From assembly GCA_025351545.1 (NCBI GenBank), contig JANXVQ010000198.1:1-14599 (forward strand): 14,599 nt of DNA. The letters run 5' to 3'. The notes below the pieces were generated by a model, which searched no databases, was not told where the DNA came from, and was given only the letters and a program-made list of their open reading frames with translations. A program made the translations under genes and the position numbers. Of this stretch, positions 1 to 7,971 are shown one piece after another. Positions within the stretch are counted from its first letter, which is position 1. Every line of letters starts with the position of its first letter. The stretch is from Spirosoma sp. GTDB taxonomy: Bacteria; Bacteroidota; Bacteroidia; Cytophagales; Spirosomataceae.

Positions 1-129
1 ACTATGCGCAAGCAGAAGTGTAACGTCGTTGAGCAATTAGCCAACGTGCTTACAGGCCGTTTCCAGTGGACCACCTAAACAGTTACCTTATTTTACTACA
101 TGGCCGACCGGGACGGACGGCTCTACTTC

Positions 130-1176
130 ATGCTCACAACAGTAAAACTTACCAAATCTTTTGCCGACGATATAAAAGCCGTTCGCAACGTGTCGATCAC
201 GCTCGAGCCGGGCCGGATCATGGCGCTCGTTGGTGCCAGTGGTTCCGGAAAGAGTACGCTGCTGAATCTATTGGCAGGACTAGCCGATGCCGACACCGGC
301 AATATCCACCTCAATGGTGAGCGTGTACCGGGACCGTCGGAAGTATTAGTGGCGGGACATGCCGATATTCGCCTGGTGCATCAGGAGTATCAGCTAATGC
401 CAAATGTATCGGTGCGGGAAAATATTAAGTATGCGCTCCGATTTTTTGAGAAAAGTTACCGTGATTTCCGAGTCGATGAATTGCTTAAACTGTGCCGTCT
501 GACCGATGTGCAGGACCGGATACCACGTCAGATATCGGGGGGCGAAAAGCAGCGCACGGCCATTGCCCGAGCCATTGCCGACAAACCTGCCGTGCTGCTG
601 TTAGACGAGCCATTTAGTCATCTCGACCTGCCTAACCGGCTCATAGTCCGCGATTTGCTCTTTGACATGGTTCGCCAGAGTGCCGGGTCGCGTCCGACCG
701 GGTCGCGCTCGACTGAACGCTCGACCGGGTCGCGTCCGACATCCTGTTTATTTGTAACGCACGATGCCTTTGATGCGCTATCCATTGCTGACTCACTGGG
801 TATTATGCGCGATGGGAAACTAATACAACTTGGGGCGCCTGTAGACATATACCATCGGCCCGAAACAGCCTATGCCGCTCGCATGACAGGACCGGTCAAT
901 ATTATAAAAGCCAGACATCTGCCTACACTTAATTTGCCCGAAATTGATAATCCCAATGAGTTGATTTGTTTACGGCCGGAGCAGATTCAATTGGATGATA
1001 ACGGGGTACAGGGCATTATCCGGTCTGTATTTTTTATGGGTAGTCACTACGAACTGGACGTTGAAGTGTCCCGCTATTTATCGTTGCGTCTGCTAACGAC
1101 ACGGACAAATCTGCAAGCGGGCCAGACCGTAGGTATTCGCGTTGATAATGAGTCGGTTTGGCGATTAAAGCCTTAA
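130..1176 (+). CDS. ABC transporter ATP-binding protein (PotA/FbpC/CysA type with C-terminal TOBE-like region)
   Basis: This is a cytoplasmic ATPase subunit of an ABC transporter, probably an importer. In 348-residue numbering it has Walker A GASGSGKST (35-43), a Q-loop glutamine at 85, signature ISGGEKQR (135-142), Walker B VLLLDEPFS (155-163, Glu160 catalytic) and H-loop His211. After the ATPase domain comes the GAPVDIYHRPETAYAARMTG stretch typical of the PotA/FbpC/CysA group, then a TOBE-like tail with LRPEQI. I chose the ATG at 130 because the family begins with M-L-x-x-x-x-L-T-K-S-F and GGACGG lies about ten bases upstream; an in-frame ATG at 100 would add ten residues with no family look. 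About 20 residues rich in Ser, Arg, Gly and Thr (184-204) sit between Walker B and the H-loop and come from a DNA repeat. No permease or binding protein is visible, so the substrate is unknown. The family call is firm. Confidence 0.9.
   Translation: MLTTVKLTKSFADDIKAVRNVSITLEPGRIMALVGASGSGKSTLLNLLAGLADADTGNIHLNGERVPGPSEVLVAGHADIRLVHQEYQLMPNVSVRENIKYALRFFEKSYRDFRVDELLKLCRLTDVQDRIPRQISGGEKQRTAIARAIADKPAVLLLDEPFSHLDLPNRLIVRDLLFDMVRQSAGSRPTGSRSTERSTGSRPTSCLFVTHDAFDALSIADSLGIMRDGKLIQLGAPVDIYHRPETAYAARMTGPVNIIKARHLPTLNLPEIDNPNELICLRPEQIQLDDNGVQGIIRSVFFMGSHYELDVEVSRYLSLRLLTTRTNLQAGQTVGIRVDNESVWRLKP
683..739 (+). repeat. In-frame 15-bp tandem repeat inside the ABC ATPase gene
   Basis: Three copies of CCGGGTCGCG(TC/CT)CGA lie at 683-697, 698-712 and 725-739, with a degenerate 12-base unit (713-724) between the second and third. 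All units are multiples of three, so the frame stays open and the block encodes Gly-Ser-Arg-Pro-Thr-like repeats. CGACCGGGTCG, an imperfect palindrome, occurs at 695-705 and 722-732. The block is more GC-rich than the surrounding gene. It looks like a small palindromic repeat inserted in, or expanded within, a coding region; whether it recurs elsewhere in the genome cannot be seen here. Confidence 0.85.
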
Positions 1177-1234
1177 TAGTGATAAAGCCGGCAACCCCGT
1201 TTACAAAACTAGATATACGTAATTGAGTAAAATT

Positions 1235-1268
1235 AAACCTATAAGGTTTCCAAAAGCCTTATAGGTTT
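1235..1268. terminator. Bidirectional stem-loop terminator between convergent genes
   Basis: AAACCTATAAGG (1235-1246) pairs perfectly with CCTTATAGGTTT (1257-1268) around a ten-base loop. The A-rich start and T-rich end give a U-run on both strands. It lies between the 3' end of the ABC gene (1176) and the 3' end of the nucleoside transporter gene (1338), so it probably terminates both. Confidence 0.8.
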
Positions 1269-1337
1269 GTAATCAGCGAGTTGTCAAGATAATTAATCTA
1301 AATCTGCCCTATTCCTTATGCTAATGAAAGGTAAAAA

Positions 1338-2579
1338 CTAAAACAGTAACCCGGCAATGGTCGCCGACATATAACTGGCTAGTGTGCCGCAGATGAGGGC
1401 TTTAAAGCCAATTCGGGCGAGGTCGCTTCGACGATTCGGAGCCAGTTCGCCAATACCACCCACCTGAATGGCAATGGAGCTGAAATTGGCAAAACCACAT
1501 AGCGCAAAGCTGACAATTGCGATTGTTTTCGGGTCGAGTGTCTGCTTGATCTTTACCAGATCCAGATAAGCCACAAACTCATTAACGACCATTTTAGTCC
1601 CCATCAGGGCACCGGCTGCCTGTATATCTTTACTGGGTACACCCATTGCCCAGGCAAAAAGAGAGAATAGTTTGCCCAGCAGAAAATTAAGGCTCAGGTA
1701 GTCGATGTTGAAAACGTAGAAGCCAAGCCGGAACATAAGACTGTCGATCAGCGCAACCAGGGCAATAAAGCCAATAAGCATAGCAATTACATTGAAGCCT
1801 ACTTTGAGTCCTTCACTGGCACCCGCTGCAATAGCATCGAGCAGGTTAGCATGGGTTTTCTTGATTTCGACCTTTACCGTTCCCTGCGTTTCTGAGATTT
1901 GCGTTTCGGGCATCACAATTTTACTGATGACCAACGCACCCGGCGCAGCCATAATGCTGGCCGCCAACAAATAAGGAGCCGGTACACCCAGCGAAATATA
2001 TACGGCCAGAACGCCCCCCGCAATGCAGGCAAACGAACCGGTCATACTGGCCAGCAGTTCGGAGTTGGTCATGCCGTTGAGATACGGCTTAATCATGATC
2101 TGCGCTTCAACCTGCCCAACAAATGTACTGGCTACGTTGGAGAGGGCTTCGGCGCCACTCACACCCATAAGCCATTTCATCGCTTTGGCCATCACAGCCA
2201 CTATGCGTTGCATGATGCCCAGGTGATAGAAAATATTGACCAGTACGGCCACGAAAATGATGGTTGGAATGACTTTGAAGAAGAAAATAAAGCTATTCCC
2301 GGGGCCAAAGGCTTTTGTAAGAACATCGGGTCTGACAAGTGATGAAAAGACAAACTCGGCACCGATGTTGGCTTTCTGTAGTAACCGGTCAACGTAGTAG
2401 CCAATCCGCTGAAAAAGAGCTTGCCCAATGTCTGTTTTTAGAACGAATAACGCCAGTCCAAACTGGAGTGCAAGCCCAACACCGACAGTACGATAGTTAA
2501 TTGCTTTACGATTGTCAGAGAGGGCATAGGCGATGCCCAGAATTAAAACAATGCCAAGTAGTCCGGTAAAACGCTCCAT
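1338..2579 (-). CDS. Concentrative nucleoside transporter (CNT/NupC family)
   Basis: This is an inner-membrane, ion-coupled nucleoside importer of 413 residues, normal for bacterial CNT proteins. The N-terminus (4-20, 30-48) and many later segments are hydrophobic. Residues matching the nucleoside site of Vibrio cholerae CNT can be placed by motif: VGQVEA at 154-159 (first hairpin, Gln156 and Glu158), NEFVAY at 333-338 (Glu334), and GFANFSS at 362-368 (Phe363, Asn365, Ser368). The first hairpin reads Gln-Val-Glu where V. cholerae CNT has Gln-Thr-Glu. The C-terminal block GGIGELAPNRRSDLARIG is typical of the family. The gene is convergent with the ABC gene and appears monocistronic, with a possible promoter at 2610-2617. 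The exact nucleosides and coupling ion (Na+ or H+) cannot be read from sequence alone. Confidence 0.93.
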   Translation of the reverse strand: MERFTGLLGIVLILGIAYALSDNRKAINYRTVGVGLALQFGLALFVLKTDIGQALFQRIGYYVDRLLQKANIGAEFVFSSLVRPDVLTKAFGPGNSFIFFFKVIPTIIFVAVLVNIFYHLGIMQRIVAVMAKAMKWLMGVSGAEALSNVASTFVGQVEAQIMIKPYLNGMTNSELLASMTGSFACIAGGVLAVYISLGVPAPYLLAASIMAAPGALVISKIVMPETQISETQGTVKVEIKKTHANLLDAIAAGASEGLKVGFNVIAMLIGFIALVALIDSLMFRLGFYVFNIDYLSLNFLLGKLFSLFAWAMGVPSKDIQAAGALMGTKMVVNEFVAYLDLVKIKQTLDPKTIAIVSFALCGFANFSSIAIQVGGIGELAPNRRSDLARIGFKALICGTLASYMSATIAGLLF

Positions 2580-2609
2580 TCAGTGACGATACAATTACAG
2601 TTAGGTCGG

Positions 2610-2617
2610 CGAAGATA
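2610..2617 (-). promoter_or_regulatory. Possible Bacteroidota -7 box for the nucleoside transporter
   Basis: On the minus strand this reads TATCTTCG, one mismatch from the Bacteroidota -7 consensus TAnnTTTG. It lies about 30 bases before the ATG at 2579. I see no good TTTG at the -33 position, so the call is tentative. The same octamer occurs before tsaE at 10211-10218. Confidence 0.4.
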
Positions 2618-2664
2618 CAAAAAGAAGGGGAGGAACTAGCTTCATGAAAAGAGGGTAAAACGAA

Positions 2665-2707
2665 AACGGGCTGGACTGACGAATATTATTCGCCAATCCA
2701 GCCCGTT
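2665..2707 (-). terminator. Strong rho-independent terminator downstream of ppk1 and the Uma2 remnant
   Basis: AACGGGCTGGA (2665-2675) pairs with TCCAGCCCGTT (2697-2707). The stem continues inward through CGAAT/ATTCG with two mismatches to a loop of three bases. In the minus direction the stem is followed by TTTTCGTTTT. It should end transcripts coming from ppk1 through the Uma2 remnant before the nucleoside transporter promoter. Confidence 0.85.
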
Positions 2708-2726
2708 AGCCCATTGATAAATCTGT

Positions 2727-3005
2727 TTATAGAAGAGTTGCTAGATCAAGTGTAAAACCCGGTAAGACACCTTCACCCGACAATTGGTCGAGTCCAACGA
2801 TTTCCTGTAGGGCTGAATTGGGTCGGTAGATATACGTCAATTGATTAGTCAAATCAATTAGCCAGCCCAATCGACAACCATTAGCCATCCAGTCCTCCAT
2901 TTTCTCATGGCAATCTTTCAAACGGTCAGACTGGGAGCGTAGTTCAAGGACAAAATTCGGGCAAAGAGGTAAAATTTTTCGGCGTAAGCCGAGTGAACTC
3001 ATCAT
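2727..3005 (-). pseudogene. 5'-truncated Uma2-family (DUF820) protein
   Basis: The 92 residues match the C-terminal half of Uma2-family proteins, which have a PD-(D/E)XK nuclease-like fold and are usually about 190 residues long. Visible family features are LPLCPNFVLELRSQSD (12-27), the K-M-x-x-W-x-x-NG-x-x-LGWLID stretch (35-51), and the ending LSGEGVLPGFTLDL (75-88). The N-terminal half, which carries the first acidic residue of the predicted site (usually in a S-P-D-A motif), is absent. I find no match to it in 3006-3088, so this is a deletion rather than a simple frameshift. A 26-codon frame (3002-3082) overlaps the first ATG by ATGA but does not resemble Uma2. The remnant follows ppk1 closely and is probably inactive. 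A short functional protein cannot be excluded. Confidence 0.75.
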
Positions 3006-3088
3006 CGTTCATTCGTAAATCTTCCGGCAAATGCACCCTTATTGATTCCATACCGCAAAAAGTCAACGTTAAAATGAGCCATTAGTGA

Positions 3089-5353
3089 CTAGATATTGGC
3101 AATTGCCCGCTCGGCTCCTTCCTGATATTCGTCTTCAATCTGAGCAATTACTGGTGATTTATCCTCAGAGTCGAACAAGCGGGCATCCATTGCTTCTTTT
3201 TCGGTTACCTCAAAGAATCGCTGGTGTATATTGAATGGTTCGCTACCGACCGGCACCTCGCATTTTTTGAAATCACCATCTTCTTCCAATTCGTAGGAAT
3301 TGACGTTATCGCGCAGGTTGTCTCTCAGAATCAAAATGGCCTGTTGTTTCACCCGTTGATCGGCCAGATAAAACAACGACTCGATACGTCGGTCGAAACT
3401 TCGTACCATTACGTCGGCACTGCCACCGTATACTTTCGGGTCGCCGTTGTTGTGGAAATAATAGATACGGGTATGCTCCAGAAAATCGCCGACAATAGAT
3501 CGTACAGTAATGTTTTCGCTCAAACCAGCCCGGTGAGGCCGTAAGCAGCAGATGCTGCGCACGATCAACCGAATGGGTACGCCAGCCTGCGATGCTTTAT
3601 ATAACTCATCAATTACCTGCTTGTCTTCCAGCGAGTTGGCCTTAATGCAAATGCCGCTTTGTAAGCCACGCTGGGCATTGTCGGCCTCCACCCGAATCAA
3701 GCGGAGCAGTTGTTCACGCATGTCGCGCGGGGCCGTAATCAGGTATTGGTATTCGTTGGGCACCGAGTGGCCCGTGATAACATTGAAGAACTCCGAAATG
3801 TCGTGGGTATACGTTTCGTTGGTTGTCAGTAAACCAATATCCGTGTACAGTTTCGAGGTGTCTTCATTGTAATTACCCGTAGCCATGTGGGCATATCGCA
3901 CAACGCGACTCCCTTCATTCCGTACCACGAGCAACAGTTTCGTATGCGTTTTGAAACGGCTAATGCCGTAGATAACGAAGCAACCTGCTTTCTGTAATCG
4001 TTGCGCTTCCCGAATATTATTCTCTTCGTCGAAGCGCGCTTTTACTTCAAACAATACCGATACGTGCTTACCATTTTCGGCTGCTTTCAACAACGCTTCG
4101 GTAATACGCGACCGTTTGGCCAGCCGGTACACGGTAATCTTGATTGCCAGCACATTAGGATCTTCAGCCGCTTGTTCCAGCAATTGGAGCACCGGTTCAA
4201 AATTGTTGTAGGGATGATGCAACAGCAAATCACGCTGTTTAATCAGCTCGAAGATATCGTCGGTTTTATCCCGACCTAACCCCAACGGATGCACCGGGGC
4301 ATGGGGTAGGGGCATGTCATCTTTAAACTCCGGGTTGCCAATAATTTGCCACAGGGCCGAAAAGTCAAGCAGTGTGTGCGATTCGAAGATATTTAAGTCA
4401 TCAATTTCCCAGCGTTTTTTGAGCAGATTCAGCATCCACGGTGAACTCACTCTGGATTGACTATCATCGGCACCGCTGGTTTCAATTTCAACCCGTGTAA
4501 CGCGTCCAAGCCGTCGATTTTTGATTTTTTGCCGGACCTCATCAATAAAGTCCACTTCGTCATCGTCGTTCTCATCGAGCGTAAAATCGCCATTGCGCGT
4601 GATGCGGAACAGATTTACGGCCAGAATTTCGACATTCCGGTAAAGTTTCTTAATATTCTGACGCACAATCTCTTCAATGGAAATAAAGACCATTGTGTCT
4701 TCGCGCTCGAACGATATAAAGCGGGGAAGGTTAGCCGGAATCTGAACAAACGAAAGCCGTTGGCGGTCATCTTCATCTTCCGAGCGTAAACGTATCAGTT
4801 CAGATCCGTCGGTGTTTTGCGTAACGACACCGAAAATGAGCACTTTAGCCAACAACACCGGAAAGGTATGCGTATAGTCATACAGCATTGGGGTTAGCGT
4901 TGGATAAATGGCCCGGTCGAAGTAGTTGGTTGCTTCTTCCTGCTCGTCGGCAGTCAAGTCGGCGTACTTCAGTAGCTGAAGCCCATTTTCGGCAAAAATC
5001 GGCAATAGTTGTTCGGAAAAGACAGCTTGCTGTTCCTGGAAAAATTGGTGAGATGCCGTATATAACGCCTTGCGAAACGGTACTTCACGCAGTCCCGAAT
5101 AATCAATTCGCTGTTTATGGTAGTCCAGATAGTTGTACAGACTCCCTACACGAATCATAAAGAACTCGTCCATATTGGAGGCCGAAATAGCCAGGAACTT
5201 GAGCCGTTCCATAAGCGTACGGTTCTCTAACGGGGGCTGTTTACTCCGGGCCTGATCCAGAACGCGTTCATTGAATTTGAGCCAGCTTAAATCGCGGCTC
5301 AGATAATTGCTCTGATCAATGACACTGCTAACTTTTTCGCTGACCTTTGCCAT
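3089..5353 (-). CDS. ppk1: Polyphosphate kinase 1
   Basis: PPK1 reversibly transfers the gamma phosphate of ATP to inorganic polyphosphate. With the ATG at 5353 the protein is 754 residues, somewhat longer than E. coli PPK (688). The N domain starts with YLSRDLSWLKFNERVL (17-32) and NMDEFFMIRVGSL (60-72). The catalytic histidine equivalent to E. coli His435 is His470 in FKTHTKLLLVVR; the second histidine (E. coli His592) is His627 in FLEHTRIYYF. The frame stays open up to a TTG at 5479, but that codon lies in the U-run of the gyrB terminator, so a start there is unlikely. I prefer 5353 over the ATG at 5452 (787 residues) because AGGGA lies about eleven bases upstream and the 33 residues between them look unconserved. 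ppk1 lies just downstream of gyrB in the same orientation but behind its terminator. Confidence 0.96.
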   Translation of the reverse strand: MAKVSEKVSSVIDQSNYLSRDLSWLKFNERVLDQARSKQPPLENRTLMERLKFLAISASNMDEFFMIRVGSLYNYLDYHKQRIDYSGLREVPFRKALYTASHQFFQEQQAVFSEQLLPIFAENGLQLLKYADLTADEQEEATNYFDRAIYPTLTPMLYDYTHTFPVLLAKVLIFGVVTQNTDGSELIRLRSEDEDDRQRLSFVQIPANLPRFISFEREDTMVFISIEEIVRQNIKKLYRNVEILAVNLFRITRNGDFTLDENDDDEVDFIDEVRQKIKNRRLGRVTRVEIETSGADDSQSRVSSPWMLNLLKKRWEIDDLNIFESHTLLDFSALWQIIGNPEFKDDMPLPHAPVHPLGLGRDKTDDIFELIKQRDLLLHHPYNNFEPVLQLLEQAAEDPNVLAIKITVYRLAKRSRITEALLKAAENGKHVSVLFEVKARFDEENNIREAQRLQKAGCFVIYGISRFKTHTKLLLVVRNEGSRVVRYAHMATGNYNEDTSKLYTDIGLLTTNETYTHDISEFFNVITGHSVPNEYQYLITAPRDMREQLLRLIRVEADNAQRGLQSGICIKANSLEDKQVIDELYKASQAGVPIRLIVRSICCLRPHRAGLSENITVRSIVGDFLEHTRIYYFHNNGDPKVYGGSADVMVRSFDRRIESLFYLADQRVKQQAILILRDNLRDNVNSYELEEDGDFKKCEVPVGSEPFNIHQRFFEVTEKEAMDARLFDSEDKSPVIAQIEDEYQEGAERAIANI

Positions 5354-5477
5354 TTTGTCTGTTCCCTGAGCAGGCGCGTTGGCCTGTCGGTGTGTAAAAC
5401 GGGAAACCAGGTTACCCAATATCGTGCGGTTTGAGTTTAGGGAATAACGCATACTCTTTAGAACTGTGAAGTACAAC

Positions 5478-5501
5478 AAAAAAGCGGACTAAAAAGTCCG
5501 C
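5478..5501 (-). terminator. Rho-independent terminator of gyrB
   Basis: On the minus strand GCGGACT, loop TTTT, AGTCCGC (5501-5484) is followed by TTTTTTG (5483-5477). The perfect 7-bp stem, tight loop and six-base U-run make a textbook terminator 17 bases after the gyrB stop. It separates gyrB from ppk1. Confidence 0.9.
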
Positions 5502-5518
5502 ACTATGTTATCATTCGG

Positions 5519-7519
5519 TTAAACATCCACTCGGGCATATTTAGCGTTTCGTTCGATGAACTCACGCCTTGGGGCTACTTCATCACCCATCAGGGTAGAA
5601 AATACATGGTCGGCATCGGCCGCTGACTCAACCGTCACGATTTTCAGCGTTCGGGTGTCGGGGTTCATCGTGGTGCTCCAGAGTTGTTCGGCATTCATCT
5701 CGCCCAAACCTTTGTAGCGTTGAACATTCACACTCTCTTCACGGCCACTCCCCGCCAGCTCTTTCACCGCAGCTTCGCGCTGGATTTCGTTCCAGCAATA
5801 CCGTTCCTCCTTACCTTTTTTGACCAGATAAAACGGCGGCTGAGCGATATAGATGTAGCCATTGTCAATCAGCGCTTTCATATTGCGATAGAATAGCGTT
5901 AGAATCAACGTACGGATGTGGCTGCCATCTACGTCGGCATCAGTCATGATGATGATTTTATGATACCGGAGTTTGTCCAGGTTCATCACCGTTTCATCGT
6001 CTTTCTTTTCGAGCCGGATGCCCAGAGCCGTCCAGATATTTTTTATTTCTTCGTTTTCGTAAATCCGGTGCTCCATGGCCTTTTCTACATTCAGGATTTT
6101 ACCACGTAAGGGTAAAATGGCCTGAAATGCCCGGTTACGACCCTGTTTGGCCGTTCCACCAGCCGAGTCACCTTCTACCAGATAAAGTTCACACTTTTCA
6201 GGGTCGGTGTCAGAGCAGTCAGCAAGCTTACCGGGCAGACCCATGCCACCCATAAAGTCCTTGCGCTCGGTCATAATGCGCTTGTAGGCCAGATCGGCGG
6301 CAATCCGCGCCTGAGCTGATACAAGCACTTTCTTGACGATACCCCTCGCCGTATTCGGGTTTTCTTCCAGCCACGTTTCGAGCAGATCGGCCATTGCCTG
6401 GCTCACTGCACTCACTACATCCTGGTTACCTAATTTAGTTTTTGTCTGACCTTCAAACTGAGGTTCCTGAACCTTCACCGAAATAACGGCGGTGAGGCCC
6501 TTGCGAAAATCTTCACCACTGAACGTTACCTTACCCGAATTCTTGGGCAATACACCGGGATTCTTGTCGGCATAGTTTTTCAAGACCCGTGTCAGTGCTG
6601 AACGGAAGCCCTGCACGTGCGTACCGCCTTCGTGGGTGTTAATGTTGTTAACATACGACATGACATTCTCGCCAGCCTCGTAGTTATACACCAAAGCGAC
6701 CTGCACAGGAGTTGACCCTTTAGTGCTTTCCATATAAACGGGCTTCATGCCATCGAGCGCCGGGCGGGTTTGGTCCAGATACTGAACAAATTCCACCAGA
6801 CCACCCTCCGAGAAGAAATCGTCCTGACGTAAGGGTTCACCATTTTCGTCCAGTTCCCGCAGATCTTTCAGGAAAACATGGATGCCTTTGTTCAAATAAG
6901 CCAACTCGCGCAGACGACCTGCTACTGTGTCATATTTGTAAACTGTATCGGTGAATATACTGTCATCGGGTTTGAAATGCGTAGTTGTACCCGTATCAGT
7001 GGCTTCACCAATAATACGAACGTCGTACTGGGGAATGCCAATTTTATATGCCTGTTCAAAGATCTTGCCTTCGCGGTGAACTTCCACACGAACGTCGGTT
7101 GAGAGTGCATTTACGCAGGATACCCCCACGCCGTGCAAACCACCGGAAACTTTATAGGTGTCTTTATCGAATTTACCACCCGCGTGCAATATGGTCATGG
7201 CAACCTGAAGAGCAGAAACACCCATTTTGGTGTTGATACCCGTTGGGATACCCCGACCATTGTCCTGAACGGTAACGGAATTGTCTGGATTGATGGCTAC
7301 AATGATTTTATCGCAAAAGCCCGCCATTGCTTCGTCGATCGAGTTATCAACGACTTCCCAAATCAGGTGGTGCAGGCCGCGCGTTCCCACGTCGCCAATA
7401 TACATGGATGGACGTTTGCGAACCGCTTCCAGACCTTCTAATACCTGGATGTTATCGGCACCGTAGTCGCTTAATGCGGTTTCAACAGGAGCGTATTCGT
7501 CTATTATTTCGTTGGTCAT
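5519..7519 (-). CDS. gyrB: DNA gyrase subunit B
   Basis: This is the ATPase subunit of DNA gyrase, which introduces negative supercoils together with GyrA. With the ATG at 7519 (MTNEIIDEYA) it has 666 residues. The GHKL ATPase motifs are WEVVDNSIDEA (54-64), DNGRGIP (86-92) and GGLHGVGVS (126-134). The transducer follows, then the TOPRIM domain with EGDSAGG (449-455) and DADVDGSHI (527-535), then QRYKGLGEMN (600-609). The protein lacks the insertion of roughly 170 residues found in the C-terminal half of E. coli GyrB, as in other short-type GyrB proteins. An upstream TTG at 7606 keeps the frame open but adds 29 unconserved residues and overlaps the likely promoter. ParE is a close relative, but the overall pattern, including QRYKGLGEMN, fits GyrB. 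Confidence 0.97.
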   Translation of the reverse strand: MTNEIIDEYAPVETALSDYGADNIQVLEGLEAVRKRPSMYIGDVGTRGLHHLIWEVVDNSIDEAMAGFCDKIIVAINPDNSVTVQDNGRGIPTGINTKMGVSALQVAMTILHAGGKFDKDTYKVSGGLHGVGVSCVNALSTDVRVEVHREGKIFEQAYKIGIPQYDVRIIGEATDTGTTTHFKPDDSIFTDTVYKYDTVAGRLRELAYLNKGIHVFLKDLRELDENGEPLRQDDFFSEGGLVEFVQYLDQTRPALDGMKPVYMESTKGSTPVQVALVYNYEAGENVMSYVNNINTHEGGTHVQGFRSALTRVLKNYADKNPGVLPKNSGKVTFSGEDFRKGLTAVISVKVQEPQFEGQTKTKLGNQDVVSAVSQAMADLLETWLEENPNTARGIVKKVLVSAQARIAADLAYKRIMTERKDFMGGMGLPGKLADCSDTDPEKCELYLVEGDSAGGTAKQGRNRAFQAILPLRGKILNVEKAMEHRIYENEEIKNIWTALGIRLEKKDDETVMNLDKLRYHKIIIMTDADVDGSHIRTLILTLFYRNMKALIDNGYIYIAQPPFYLVKKGKEERYCWNEIQREAAVKELAGSGREESVNVQRYKGLGEMNAEQLWSTTMNPDTRTLKIVTVESAADADHVFSTLMGDEVAPRREFIERNAKYARVDV

Positions 7520-7919
7520 ATCAGAATGGGAGCGTGTTAGAAAATTGTTGTTCCGGGTTCGAAAAATAACCCCATTATAGGTATCTAACAGATTGTAAAA
7601 ATACAAAAATAATTCATTTTTTCCTATCCCGATTTTTTAAGATTTGCTCAAAATACAAAAAAAATGCGGAATCGTCAGCCAGTAGTCCAGTTAATGGCTC
7701 TAAGTTAGTTTTATGGCCCTTTTTAGCTAAGTTCTCAGGCGTTTATGCCCAGCATTAGCAACCAGAAAAGGGTAAACTTTATGGGGCTTTTGTCAGAACA
7801 GCCATTTCCTGAAAAAGTATCATTGATCGGGTTAAATAAGAAGGGTAAATGGAGTTGATTTACGACATATGTACCGCCGGGCTTTCTTTGCTCCATTCTA
7901 CCCAAACTCAGGACAAAAA
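7520..7919. other. Long intergenic region upstream of gyrB, no gene seen
   Basis: These 400 bases hold no convincing coding frame on either strand. The part next to gyrB (7590-7670) is very AT-rich with A and T runs, as expected of a promoter region. The rest (7670-7919) contains only a 37-codon plus-strand frame (7745-7858) without recognisable similarity. I see no clear tRNA, riboswitch or DnaA-box cluster. A small RNA or regulatory leader cannot be excluded. Confidence 0.5.
7604..7611 (-). promoter_or_regulatory. gyrB: Possible gyrB promoter -7 box
   Basis: On the minus strand this reads TATTTTTG, which fits TAnnTTTG, in an AT-rich stretch about 85 bases before the gyrB ATG. There is no TTTG at the expected distance upstream. 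An alternative reading uses the TTTG of this box as the -33 element with TACCTATA about 20 bases downstream. Only the general location is reasonably supported. Confidence 0.35.
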
Positions 7920-7950
7920 CGAAAGCCGGATCGAGTTGATCCGGCTTTCG
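7915..7950 (-). terminator. Terminator of the 134-residue hypothetical gene
   Basis: CGAAAGCCGGATC (7920-7932) and GATCCGGCTTTCG (7938-7950) form a perfect 13-bp stem with a five-base loop. On the minus strand it is followed by TTTTTG, and it begins about 20 bases after the stop at 7972. This should end the tsaE, ald-like, hypothetical transcript. Confidence 0.9.
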
Positions 7951-7971
7951 GTAAACGCATAAAAATGAGTC

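Noticed and set aside
1..78. Open frame of 25 codons ending at TAA 76-78, as a possible 3' end of an upstream gene
   Set aside because: A stretch this short stays open by chance often, the residues match nothing I know, and the rest is outside the window.
100..129. Upstream ATG of the ABC ATPase gene
   Set aside because: It adds ten residues without family character; the ATG at 130 fits the family start and has better upstream sequence.
618..848. Minus-strand 76-codon frame rich in Arg-Asp-Pro repeats
   Set aside because: It is the antisense of the ABC ATPase, and its repeats only reflect the 15-bp DNA repeat.
3002..3082. Minus-strand 26-codon frame overlapping the Uma2 remnant by ATGA
   Set aside because: It does not resemble the missing Uma2 N-terminus and is too short to support as a gene.
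7745..7858. Plus-strand 37-codon frame upstream of gyrB
   Set aside because: There is no clear ribosome binding site, no recognisable similarity, and the length is within chance.
7520..7971. Possible replication origin next to gyrB
   Set aside because: The region is AT-rich, but I see no cluster of DnaA boxes and no dnaA or dnaN nearby; AT-richness is explained by the promoter.
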